DNA of 64,000 nucleotides from Mariannaea sp. PMI_226. Taxonomy: Eukaryota > Ascomycota > Sordariomycetes > Hypocreales > Nectriaceae. Positions 35,690 to 46,402 of this stretch are shown one piece after another. Both the position numbers and the translations under genes were made by a program. The DNA is taken from contig JANFOG010000007.1 of the NCBI GenBank assembly GCA_024336345.1, positions 2,356,001-2,420,000 on the forward strand. The letters run 5' to 3'. Positions within the stretch are counted from its first letter, which is position 1. Each line of letters opens with the position of its first letter. The notes beneath the pieces are model-generated. The model was not told the DNA's origin, searched no databases, and worked only from the letters and a program-made list of their open reading frames with translations.

Positions 35690-36178
35690 AGCCTGGCTAG
35701 GATCCAAAAAAACATATCTCGCCTCGGACCTGCTATCTGTGCTGACCCGAGCATCTTCGGGGGTCTCCCCCGTTGGCAGCTTGTACATGCTGGTTAGGAT
35801 CTTGAGGCAACGCTGCTCGATCCGCGTCATTGCCGGATATACCCTCGGGTCAACCAGATTTCTTAGCCATGCTCTCGTTGATCAACTGCGTCACTTCGGG
35901 TTCCATCCACGTGGCTGCGAAGTTTGCGAGGTTGACATCGCGGATGAGATCTTCATGCAGAAAACGGTCTGAAGTTTCTATTGGCCTTGACAGTAAATCA
36001 TAAGCATTTCCCCTTAGTGATACGTAATAGTAGTTGGTAGGATCTAGCAGTCTTACATTGCTTCCTTGAAAAGGTTTGCATTTGGAAGAACGCTATTTCG
36101 TTCAGCACGGTTGAATCCTCCAGCGCTACTGTCACTACGATTTAGCGGCGTATAGTTGTTTAGTTGGAAAAATTGAAA
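35690..36178 (-). pseudogene. Truncated, frameshifted glutamate-decarboxylase-like relic
   Basis: The minus strand preserves the N-terminal part of a pyridoxal-phosphate decarboxylase of the glutamate decarboxylase (GAD) group. Exon-like block A (36057-36178) reads ...RSDSSAGGFNRAERNSVLP and ANLFKEA. An intact 71-nt intron (GTAAGA...GTCAAG, 35986-36056) then joins in phase 2 to block B: PIETSDRFLHEDLIRDVNLA, NFAATWMEPEVTQLINESMAK. One extra A in an A-run (35859-35861) breaks the frame. In the next frame the match continues with NLVDPRVYPAMTRIEQRCLKIL and a degraded VSTDSRSEARY corresponding to the GSSEA region. Homology then fades and the PLP-lysine part is absent. No in-frame ATG is visible at the 5' end. 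It is nonfunctional as read. Confidence 0.75.
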
Positions 36179-37117
36179 TAATTATGAAACACACGTATCT
36201 GGATTCTCAATAGTAATTCTCTAAGGCCAAATTTTAGGGGAACATGGCGTTGCAAAAAGACACCTGGGCTGCTTGTTTCGAAGACGAATAGATAGGTTCT
36301 GTTATCTTTGAGGCTGATCGATCTGACGCATACGCATAAAACCTTCCAGAAACGCTACCGTTCCACGATGGGTTGCAACTACGACACAGCAAGCACGAGA
36401 TTTTTGCGAGCAACGCTGGAGACAAGATTTACGCAATAGTACATTCCTTGCATTAGATCTGCATAGACTCCCATTACTGACGTTATTCGGCTTTTCGGTA
36501 AACACTATCACGGCACGTCATTTCGGCTGTGTAAGTGCTACACTGGGGCGGTGATCCTCTCTCTACGTTTGTGACTCCCGTACGCATACCCAGGTTCGGA
36601 TGGATGTCTACGTTGCCTAAAGTGGCAGCCGCCGAATAAGCATAAGCGCGTCGTCGGCCTGTGACATATTTGGAAGTGCGCATGAAGGAATGGCTGTGAT
36701 GAACCATAGGATTCAGGCTGCATCTGCATGGCCGTCATTCCTGTTCTCACCAAGAAGGGTTGACAGCTAGCTAATTCGTCATTGCACCGACAGGAGCTGA
36801 CAAGGTCTGCGCAGGCAACCCCATTCTGGAAATCACTGAATGCAAGGAAATGGATGTACAGTTTCAGTAAGTTGTAAAAAAAAAAAAAAAAGAAACCACA
36901 AAGGCGATCCGGAAGAGTGATGAAATTATGAATTAGCGAAGAGATTCCCCAGTCCTCAGTTGCATTTGAGAAGCACTACATATAACCAGACCTTCGCGCC
37001 AATACACGACACGATCCTTCCTCAAACTACCGAGGACTACGAATCTGAGTTTTTTTTTTTTTTTTTTGGAATTAATTGACAAAGACTGAATCCCGAATAT
37101 TGAATCCTCTGTTGACC
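36179..37117. other. Intergenic region, promoter of the dioxygenase gene
   Basis: No supported gene; overlapping minus-strand frames at 36234-36753 lack motifs. A poly-A run (about 36876-36891) and an 18-base poly-T run (37050-37067) lie in the upstream region, the latter about 50 bases before the ATG. Confidence 0.5.
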
Positions 37118-38536
37118 ATGTCTGTTCAGTTGGATGTGGCCCCTGGCCTCCGTGGCCTTCCTGATGGACTCCCAAGACTACTACCCATTGATCGTCGACT
37201 ATTCCCAGACGGCCTTCGCACCAGTGGCCAGCACCCACCCATTGAGGGCCAGCTGAGGGCCTTTGAAGAGTTCCCTACCGAGATTACTGGACCTACGGTC
37301 TGGGAGGGGAAGGAAATGGAACAGAACACCCAAGCATGGATCCACCAGTGGACCGAGTCTGAGCTCCAGGAACTGCTAGAGGCCACAGCGCAATTCACTG
37401 CCGCTGGAGTGCCGCTAGCTCACATCAGAAAGGTGCTTAAGCGGCCAATTTTACAGAGCCTTGAACTAGGGAAATTACTAACACTAGTTCTTTTTTTAGA
37501 GCGACTTCAAGCTTCCTACACTTGAGTCGAAGCTGCAGAGCATTCGCGATGACATCCTGAACGGCCGAGGATTTATCGTTTTCCGAGGACTGCCCATCGA
37601 AAAATGGGGCCGATACAAGGCCTCTGTGGTGACGATGGGCTTGTCAGTGCATCTCGGCTACCTGCTGTCACAGAACAAGCTGGGCCTGATCCTTGGTCAT
37701 GTCACCAATCAGGGAGCAGACTGGCACAACGACCTACACAAGATTAAGATTTCTGCTACAAACGCCCCGTAAGTATTCCAATGAAGTTGATGCAACGTGT
37801 CCATGTTCTGTATAGGCTGACTGTTTACAAAGGCAGTTCTATCATACTGATGAGACCGACATTGTGGGCCTTTTGTTTTGCGCACCGGGCGAGACTGGTG
37901 GCGCTTCAGGCTGCGCCTCCGCTCACACCGTCTGGAATGATCTGGTCAAAAACCGCCCTGATGTAGCCAAGACTCTGGCATCTCCAATTTGGCATGTCGA
38001 TCGCAAGGGCGAAGTGACACCTGGCCAGGAGCCGTGGTTCAAGAACCCTATTTTTATGCTTGAGCCTGGTGGCAAGGAACGCGTTTATGTCAAGTAAGTG
38101 TCTTTCTCAAGGAAAGTAGGAGAATAATCAGTTTGCTAATGAGCGCGTGCACCACAGATGGGACCCTTACTTTGTCAAGTCGCTTCAGCGCTTTAGCGAC
38201 AAAGGTTTGATCCCGCCTCTGTCTGCTGAGCAGCTTGAGGCCATGGAAGTCCTCGAGGCCACTTGCCAGAAGCATGGATTTGAGTACAACTGCGAGATTG
38301 GCGATATTCAATTCGTGTCATGCTGCCAGACCTTCCACTCGCGCACCGGCTTCACGGACGCTCTGCCGCCCAAGCCCGCGCGTTACCTGCTGCGTACTTG
38401 GGTTGGTACGCCTGAACACGAGGGTGGTTGGTGTCTGCCATTCCATGATAGCTGCTATCCCAAGCGAGGTGGCATCCAGGTCGACAACACGCCGCCGATG
38501 GCTGATCCGCTCACTACCGCTGGCGGCACAGAGTAG
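37118..38536 (+). CDS. TauD/TfdA-family Fe(II)/2-oxoglutarate dioxygenase, 407 aa (4 exons)
   Basis: This oxygenase uses 2-oxoglutarate and non-heme iron. Fungal relatives hydroxylate taurine-like sulfonates or unknown small acids, and some act in secondary metabolism. Exons are 37118-37432, 37500-37768, 37833-38093 and 38158-38536. The iron triad is visible: His199 and Asp201 in QFYHTDETD, and the distal His342 in QTFHSRTGF. The downstream YLLRTWVG supplies the 2-oxoglutarate-binding Arg. The block GRGFIVFRGLPIEKW is the family's typical N-terminal strand-turn. The acceptor of intron 2 was placed by phase before GCAGTTC. No sulfonate-uptake genes lie nearby, so the substrate is open. Its place among other metabolic genes suggests a pathway role. 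Confidence 0.87.
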
Positions 38537-39099
38537 TTGAATGGTCGTGTGCATGTGTGCCCAGAGGTATGACTATAGTCTACAGCATTCTGAGTACTAT
38601 GCGACATTGGCGAGTCTTGAGTAGTAGTGTTACCTTGATAGCGACGTACGTAAAAAAAAAAAAATCCTCTATCTCATTTGCGTACGCAGATGTGATACAG
38701 GAACGGCAATGAAAGTATCGATAAAATATAATTGATGTCAAAACAAGTGATCTCAAGAGAAGTATGATTTACAACCAAAGAGCTAAGGTCCGAAATCTCA
38801 AGGGCACTCTCCCACCGCCGGTATCAGCACTGGATCTGACGAGAGGGCCCTCAACACGACAGAAAGTAGTCGCCCGGCTGTCTACACTTCAATTCAAGTG
38901 ACTTGCATTAGATTTCACGACATTATAGGCTCTAAAAAATATAATTCAAACATACACTAATGGTCTAAACAATAAGACTCTTTTGATTTTGCCCGCTCCG
39001 GCCGAGAATATATAAGACGTGACTACCGCGCCTCATCTTCTGATAGTCATAGCACTTTAAATCTATATATTCTGAACATCAACATCATCACCTTCCGAA
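38537..39099. other. Intergenic region with TATA box of the next gene
   Basis: No gene. A TATA element (ATATATAA, about 39006-39013) precedes the dehydrogenase ATG by about 90 bases. Confidence 0.5.
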
Positions 39100-40223
39100 A
39101 TGATTACATTCATTGGCTTAGGAAACATGGGCAGGGTACTCAAATCCTTTCACCTGTACACTACCAGGCGCACGCAGCTGTCTAACTGATTACACGGCGT
39201 AGGGAATGTGCCGAAACTTAGTCTTGAAGCACCTATGGACAAAAGATGGCGGCACCCGAAAGCCACTGATCGTTTTCAATCGCACGCGCTCACGAGCTGA
39301 ACAGCTCCAGGCCCAATTGCCTCCTGGAAGCGTCGAAATCGCGGACTCTGTAGATGACGCCATCTCCCGAGCAGATATCATTTTCACCTGCCTCAGCAAC
39401 GATGAGGCCGTCAAGAAGGTCCTAACAAACGCGATATCCAGCCATGCAGCGGGAAAGCTATTTGTCGAATGCTCCACCATTCACCCACTGGTGACGAAGG
39501 CGCTGACAGAGCAGGTGCTGCAGGCCGGGGCACGGTTTGTTGCTTGTCCTGGTAAGCGGAACGCACAAAGAGGAAGGTTGTTGAAGGAGATGCATAACTA
39601 ATGACTCTCAATTGACGTAGTTTTTGGAGCTCCAGATCGGGCAGAGGCCGGTCAGCTCGTCTGCGTCCCTGCAGGACCACAGGTAGACGTACAGTGTGTT
39701 TTGCCTTTTTGCAAGGGGGTTATGGGCCGGGACGTCATTGATCTCAGCGGAAAAGCGCCAGAAGTAGCATCAACGCTCAAAGTCCTTGGCAACTCATTCA
39801 TTTTTCACATGGTGGAAGTAGTGGCTGAAGGCCATGTACTCGCTGAAAAGGCAGGCTTGGATAATTCTTTGCTTCACGAATACGTTGAAAAGTTCTTCCC
39901 AGGCGTCTATGCATCTTACTCGACGCGCATGATGACGGGAGATTATTGGACAAGAGATGAGGTAAGTTACTTAGGGACATGCCTCTTTCATCGTAACGCT
40001 AATGCGGGCTGAACCTCTATAGCCATTGTTCACGGCACAGCTGGCTCGCAAGGACATCAAGCATGCCCTTAGTCTGGCTGAATCTGTTGGAACCCGGATG
40101 CCAGGGCTCGAGGTGGTGGATAGAAACCTGGCAAAGGTTGAAACCCTGAAGCAAGAGAGTGGGGACTATGTTGGAATTTACGGGGTGCTGCGTCAAGAAG
40201 CTGGGCTCGAGTATGAGAACTGA
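39100..40223 (+). CDS. 3-hydroxyisobutyrate dehydrogenase-like beta-hydroxyacid dehydrogenase, 308 aa (4 exons)
   Basis: This is an NAD(P)-dependent oxidoreductase of the beta-hydroxyacid dehydrogenase family, which also contains imine reductases and succinic-semialdehyde reductases. Exons are 39100-39135, 39203-39551, 39621-39961 and 40023-40223. The 12-codon first exon carries the start of the Rossmann motif MITFIGLGNMGR, and exon 2 completes it with GMCRNLV. IVFNRT marks the cofactor-specificity strand: an Arg after Asn favours NADP(H). The catalytic Lys is probably Lys182 in STLKVLGNSF. The C-terminal helical domain ends with a typical KDIKHALSLAESVGTRMP block. Length fits the family. It is in tandem with the dioxygenase and a carrier gene. 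Confidence 0.85.
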
Positions 40224-42151
40224 GTTGAGCAACGCATATACGAGCTTGGTTCAGATACAGTTGAATACGACTAGTAAAATTTGCGTCTCATTAGATTCCA
40301 TCATGCATGTGATTTGTTAATGCCGAGGTGTCTTACTTGCAGATTCCCGCCCGGCTCCAGCCCAACTTCGGACGAGCGCCGAAGCTCGGAAAATTCGAAT
40401 TAGGGTCAGACTACTGAGACCGCTAAAATCCGGGTAAAGCTGGGTACCATCCCGGCAGGGGACCCCCATCTGCTCCATCTGCCGCTGATGAGACGGCTAG
40501 ATGGCTGGCATGCTGACAATCTGCAAGGATAAGAGCCGTCGAATCAGGTATTTCATCCTTGTCAGATTCACATTATGGATCTGACGAGTGGAATGCATGC
40601 GCAGCTAATGAGATGGAGGTGTGCTTACCGTGGTTATCCGTACTTTTGCAAGGATTAAGAAAGCTAAGTCCGGTACTGGATCCCTGTCAGATGCACAATG
40701 CGGATCGTACAACTAGCATACTGCAAACTTGCCCCCCAGCCAAATCTGGAAGTTGAAGAAGGTATTCACAGCACATGTGAAAGCGTTTTCTAGAAACAGA
40801 ATAATGATAATAGGTCCACCCCTCATAGGAATCTTCAACGACTGAAAAGCTCGGTTACGTTGAATATCTGAAATGACATAACCTGAAAAAAATTTCTTCA
40901 TGATAACTTTAATTTCGTAATCCTTATAAAGGATTCTGATATTTTTCAAGATACATGTGTTTGCCCTGAGAGATTGGCTGAAGATCCATCTAACTGATCG
41001 ACTTCCTTATAAGAGCCTAAAGCCTTGAGGTCAAGGTGAGGCTCGAAGTACCAATGGACCATCTGGAATTATTGATGAATAGGCAGCCAAATTCCTCCTC
41101 AGGGCTGTATGGGTACATCTGCATGCAAAGGATATCTAGGCGGCCCGAGTGTGCATGCTAATGCAGGGAGGTGTTTACTATAGCAGTCCGATAATCGGAT
41201 TCTCTTGGCCATCTATGACAACCCCGTTGGTCCTAAAACCATCCATAGTCCTACACCGCACGTGGGACCCCTTCTTTCAGATCGTCTATTTCCGCAACCG
41301 TTATCCGTATGGATTGTATCAACCACAAGATGCCACCCCACAGCTCTTATTTCCCAATTTGCGTCCATCCGACAAGGCAATGGTGGATCGCTGATTACGC
41401 AATTAAGGTGAGCGATTCCTTTTGTGGAGTCTGACACTTGATTTGATCTGGATGGGTGTGATTCGCCATTGCGTGTGTTTGTACTTGGCCTGCGCGGCCC
41501 ATTTGCTTTGAGAGCCGGTTACGTAGCCGTGGGGGTTGGACGTTTTCCATCGCGTCTATGTACTGGTGGGTTCGACGGGAGGCGAACTGCAAACAGAATG
41601 GTGATATTGGTTATTTAACTACAATTAGTATACACAATAATAGATATATTAATATTTCCAACTCAATGGATACGTATTCCTAATGCTAGACCGTGAAGGA
41701 AATGGTGGCAATAGACGGTCCTCGATGGTGGCTCTAGGGTAAATACAACGTTGTATGTATTTCTTACTTCTTCGATCTGCAAATGCTATACTAAGATTAT
41801 ATAATTGAATTATTCGCATATTTAAAAGTTCCTCTTACTCATCTCTCATCTAAAACATTCGCGTCGTAATATGCATGTATACACCATATGTGCGCCCTTC
41901 GTTCTACATTGGCACCTTTGTCTAACCCCGCGCCTCCCATTCCATCTGTTTACCACACAGGACGGACCTGTATTCTAGGAATATTCCATCATTTTCAGTC
42001 TGCTAGCTACTATTCCTTGATGTTGATTTCATTTCCAGGCTTACTGAATAACACAAACTCTGCCACTCATTCTTATTTTCTTCCCCCAAACGCTGTCATT
42101 CCAGGTCCTTGGCGACCCAGGCCGTCCAGAGACATACGCCACGAATCAGCC
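40224..42151. other. Intergenic region, no supported gene
   Basis: This is 1.9 kb without recognisable coding sequence. A GC-rich patch (about 40360-40520) holds short CCGG-containing inverted segments but no clear RNA gene. Open frames at 41149-41437 lie antisense to each other and have no motif. Confidence 0.5.
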
Positions 42152-43580
42152 ATGGCCACTCACTCAGCATCCGGCACCACCACGCCGGGCACACAGGAAA
42201 AGTCAGCCAGCTCCGATGACCCAGAGGCGCCGCAGACCGCAGCACCAGCCGTCGTCGTGTTACCTCCACCGGATGGAGGCTGGCAGGCTTGGGCTCAGGT
42301 AGTGTCTGGACATTTTGTTGTCGCTGTAACCTGGGGCTACAGCGCAAGTTTTGGCGTGTTTCAGAGCTATTATGAGGACACCCTCCCACAATCAGCGTCT
42401 GAGATTTCCTGGATAGGTGGATTCCAGATTTTTTGTCTGCTGTTCATCTCGACATTATCGGGGCGTGCGACTGATGCTGGCCTAGCGAGGCTGGTGGTAG
42501 CCGCCGGCGCTGTGCTGCTGGTGCTGGGGACCTTCATGACGAGCTTGGCTACAGAGTACTGGCAGATATTCCTCGCTCAAGGCCTCTGCGTGGGCATAGG
42601 GCAGGGCCTCATGTGGCTACCTAGCGTTACCATCATCTCGACCTACTTTGTGCGGCGCAGGGTGTTTGCTGTGACGGCTGCCGCCACCGGGACGAGTACT
42701 GGTGGAATCATCTTTCCAGCCATGGTGCAGCACTTGATACCGAAAATTGGTATGTTATTCTGTCTTATTCCCATCCGCTACAGCTCACATAAACTGAACA
42801 AAAAAAAGGCTTCCCATGGGCTGTTAGATGTATGGGCTTCGTTGTACTGGTTATGATGGTGATTGTACTCGGGCTGCTGCGAACGCGAATCCCGCCTCGC
42901 AAATCTGGACCACTGGTTGAGTGGGCTGCATTCAAAGAGGGTTCGTATATGCTATTCACTTTTGGCATATTCCTCTTGTATTGGACCCTTTACTTTGGGT
43001 TCTTCTATGTGAGTCAAGACACTAGTTACCTAACTACACTGCGAAGACTGACCCAACTGGCTCGCAGATTCAAGTCTACGCTTCGGAAGAGCTGGGTCTG
43101 TCCCAAGCAGCCGCCGTCAATCTGATAATCACCATCAATGCGTGCGGTATCCCTATTCGTGCTCCTTGCGGCTATCTAGCTGATCGGTACATCGGCCCGC
43201 TGAACTGCCTCATTCCGTGGGTCGCACTCTGCGGCATCCTCATGTTCTGCTGGGCGGCCCTTGATAGTATCGCTGGCCTATACGTATTTGCCGCGTTCTA
43301 CGGCTTAGCATCAGCGGCAGCAATGGGTCTGTTTGCTGGCACGGTGCCTTCACTAACTAAAGATCTGGACAAGATTGGCACTCGCGTCGGCATGATTCTG
43401 ACATTGATGAGCTTGGGGCCGTTGACTGGCCCTCCGGTAGCTGGTGCTCTGATTGAGCGCAGCGGCGGAAGTTATCTGCCAGGCCAGATTTGGGCTGGAG
43501 TATCGCTACTGGTGGCTGTAGCGGCACTGGTTGGAGCTCGTGTTATTAGAACAGGGTTGTCGCTCAAGGTGAAGATATAA
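42152..43580 (+). CDS. Monocarboxylate-transporter-like MFS carrier, 436 aa (3 exons)
   Basis: This is a plasma-membrane MFS carrier of the MCT (SLC16-like, fungal Mch) type. Exons are 42152-42749, 42809-43008 and 43068-43580. The N-terminal tail is Ser/Thr/Ala/Pro-rich. The first helix starts with PPPDGGWQAWAQV, the diagnostic PDGGWGW-like motif of this family. GQGLMWLPSVTIISTYFVRRRVFA is the helix 4-5 block typical of MCT proteins, and GYLADRYIGPLN is the loop 8-9 motif. About twelve helices are predictable. The ATG at 42152 was chosen because the upstream sequence looks like leader; a longer frame from 41888 exists. The substrate is unknown, plausibly an organic acid or a pathway intermediate. 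Confidence 0.85.
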
Positions 43581-44606
43581 CCACGTTTCAGGTGGAATGT
43601 AGGGTTCCTCAGACCGATGGCTGAGACGTAGCTATTTACAACTCCATTGCAAGCATATAGTTTGCAAAATTCAAAAGGCATCAGCTCCCTGAATCGGACC
43701 ATGTGCGACCGCACACTGCTCTTTAAGCATTAAGAATGACCAAGGTCCGTACGCTGTATCCTCGCGGCGTGTCCTTCTCGGACCTTCAATTTTAGTCACA
43801 TCTAACGTTGCCCTGTGGCAGCATCATGTCGCGGAGCCCCAAATCGGGATTTATGCGAGAATTTTCCTTGAAGAGCATGAGAATGTTGCCTTCTGAGTAG
43901 ACAACAAATGGTGAATATCTTCTGTTGAGCCCCGGGCAACGAACTCGCGGAAAGATGCGAGAATTCACTGCCATACGGCGCAAAAGGTGTGACATGAGAG
44001 TAAAGCTAGCTTGAACTTTCATTGCATCCGTGATTGAACTACTATGTACGGATACAAGATGTTTAGTGCGCTTGCAATACCATCGTTCTCAAGAAAAGCC
44101 GTATCACGACAAGCAGGAAACGCGCACCTCTTATGATTGCACTTGTCCATCAAATTGCGGTTTGGCGCAGGGAAGAGGAGGGTGGTAGAGCGGCTCGGGA
44201 GCTAGAATACTAGTGCCACACAAAAACACGGGAGTGGCGTCTTCGTCAACGGAGAAATATGCTGTCCCCCGTTAGCAGCGGAAGATGGAAGACGGAGGGG
44301 GTGAGCTGCCCCACACGTTCAAACATTCGATTCCAGGTTCGTGCTTGGGGGGTGTTGGGGTCATTGGGGTCGTTGGGCCCTTAGGAATTGTTGACCTATG
44401 AATGATGGCCAGGAACTCTGTAGAAGCTCAAGGCTAACATTGAGGATGTTGCGTCAAGGCTCCGAGAGAGGGGACTTACTCAATTTGCAGATGGACACTA
44501 AGATTGAGGAGACATATCTGATTAGTATGACTACTATTTTAGATAGCAAAACGTCACAGTCCTGTCATATACGCAGCAAGAGTACATAGGGAAGAGTCTC
44601 GCCTCA
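43581..44606. other. Convergent intergenic region
   Basis: No supported gene between the 3' ends of the MFS and dehalogenase genes. Short frames at 43792-44022 and 44398-44589 are without motif. Confidence 0.5.
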
Positions 44607-45482
44607 TCACGCCCTGAGCTCGGTGAGCCGCTTAGTCAGCTCGACGAAGCCGCCCTCATCCTCCTTGATCCAAATGTCCACCCAATCCTTTGCCTGCTCC
44701 AACCTCTCGTCGTCAGCGGACCACCACTCCTCCTCTTTTCTTGCTACATACACCGTGCGTAGGCCGACATTCCTCGCTGCTGCCAAGTCGCTCATATGCG
44801 CTGCCACCATGGCCACCTCGCTCGGCTGCAGGCCAAGCTCCCGCGCGGCGCTGAGGTACGTCTCCGGTGCGGGCTTATAAGATTTGAGCAGTTCTGCGCA
44901 AAAGAGGCGCTGGAAGCCTAGGTCACCAAACTTATTGAGATTGTGAATGAGCTCGATATTGCCATTGGTCAACGTCGCTGTGACGAGACCTAGTGGCGGC
45001 GCGGCGAGCTTAGCCAGCCCATCAACGGTGTCCGACCATGGCGCGAGACGGTGCCACACGAGGCTTAGGGACTTTAGTTCTGAGGGTATGAAGAGGCCCT
45101 TGAGGAGCCACTCATCAAGTAATTGAATGAGACTGTCGTAGAGATGCTCATCTGTAGTCTTGAAGCTACCGCTGTCCTGAAGGCCCGCGCGCGCTTGCTG
45201 ATGGACAAAACTCACATACGACTGTCGCCACGCGTCGGCAAAGGACCTGATCCAGCCATCGCTGGCCTCGGGGTTGCCTCCATTCTTATAATTGAGATGG
45301 TGAATACGCTCACGAAGTTCCGCGGAAGGGGAGCCTTCCTTGGCGACGTCGGTGTTGAGCTTCTGGTCGATGTGCTGTTTGATTTCATTGATGACGGACG
45401 TGCGCCAGTCAACAGTCGTGCCGAAGACGTCAAACGTGAGCGCCTTGACAGACGCGAGCGGTGAAATGGCTGCCGATGACAT
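44607..45482 (-). CDS. Haloacid dehalogenase type II-like HAD hydrolase, 291 aa
   Basis: This single-exon HAD-superfamily hydrolase resembles (S)-2-haloacid dehalogenases. The nucleophile is Asp18 in LTFDVFGTTVDWR, typical of that group (DxFGT rather than DxDGT). Motif II is TATLTNGN, motif III Lys lies in SYKPAPETY, and motif IV is MVAAHMSDLAAARNVGLRTVYVAR. The ATG at 45480-45482 gives an MSSAAISPLASVKAL start, close to the fold. Real substrates of fungal members are mostly unknown, and 2-haloacids are only one option. A diverged copy of its first codons lies about 100 bases upstream (45550-45585). Confidence 0.88.
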   Translation of the reverse strand: MSSAAISPLASVKALTFDVFGTTVDWRTSVINEIKQHIDQKLNTDVAKEGSPSAELRERIHHLNYKNGGNPEASDGWIRSFADAWRQSYVSFVHQQARAGLQDSGSFKTTDEHLYDSLIQLLDEWLLKGLFIPSELKSLSLVWHRLAPWSDTVDGLAKLAAPPLGLVTATLTNGNIELIHNLNKFGDLGFQRLFCAELLKSYKPAPETYLSAARELGLQPSEVAMVAAHMSDLAAARNVGLRTVYVARKEEEWWSADDERLEQAKDWVDIWIKEDEGGFVELTKRLTELRA

Positions 45483-46402
45483 TATTGCTCAAGATTAAAT
45501 TAATTGTCCCCTGCAGGAGTAACAGTGGCGATTATCTGTTGGCGAAATTGATGCGAGCGGTGAAGTGGTAGCCGGTGATATTATTTGTAAAGTGGAAACC
45601 GTGCTTTGCAAGATTGGGGTGTCATAAATTGTTGATTGTTGGTTGGTTGATTGATGGAGACGTCATTTGATACCTCGGCCATCCAAGTCCATCCGCGGGG
45701 TCGCGGGTTAACGGGGGCACATGCATGCATTTGATTTGGCTACAAAGGAATTTTATTATTTCTGATTAGTTTTGAAATGCATCATAATTCCACTGAACGG
45801 GCAATCCTCGCATTGAAACCTTTGCTTGAATTGGAACCTTTGGTTGTATTATCTTCGAGTGGGTTTTTCAACCGATTGGCCATTAAGTAATGCGCCCGAC
45901 ATCTACTGCGGAGTAATAACCAAATCGTCACATTCCGCGTGGCAAGGAAATACTTCCGGTATTGATCATCGATTTAGTCCTGGAGGGAAAACACTCCCTG
46001 CTCAGGCCGGGAGTAAGCCGTCCCGGGTTGATCTGTACAAGCATCTGAGATGGGCCCGCTATCCGATCAGCCGTACGGGGGTGTGAATGGGAGGGTTCGT
46101 GCTAGGCTCGCTCAATATCCGAGAAACTTGCGCAAGTGATAGTGATGGGATAATTACTTGAGACATAGCGCTTTTCGATGTTGGGAACGGATTGGCAAGA
46201 CGGAGCCGCTTTCATAGCCCCTGCATAAGGCATCATCATACAACAATACAGCCATGCAAGTCGTACTGTTGGCATTGGCTCGTTAATGCTACGAGCAGCC
46301 TATGCCTTACTATCCTGCTTGTATCCGCCCGTTTTGTTCATTGTAATCGTCTTTGTATCCTTTCATCATCGATCTTGTAATTTTTCAGTTGTGCAGACTA
46401 CA
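45483..46402. other. Divergent promoter region
   Basis: This separates the divergently transcribed dehalogenase and MFS pump. No gene is seen apart from the short duplicate noted above. Some CGG-containing sites are present (for example CCGTACGG near 46071-46078), a possible Zn2Cys6 half-site pair. Confidence 0.45.
45550..45585 (-). repeat. Diverged duplicate of the dehalogenase start region
   Basis: The 36 bases at 45550-45585 match 45451-45486, which span the dehalogenase start codon, at about 80 percent by eye (shared GCGAGCGGTGAA core and ATTATT end). In the upstream copy the ATG has become ATA. It looks like a short direct duplication that shifted the promoter. Confidence 0.55.

Noticed and set aside
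40360..40520. GC-rich patch with short inverted segments, considered as a structured RNA or tRNA
   Set aside because: No cloverleaf, no T-loop consensus and no conserved RNA motif could be drawn.
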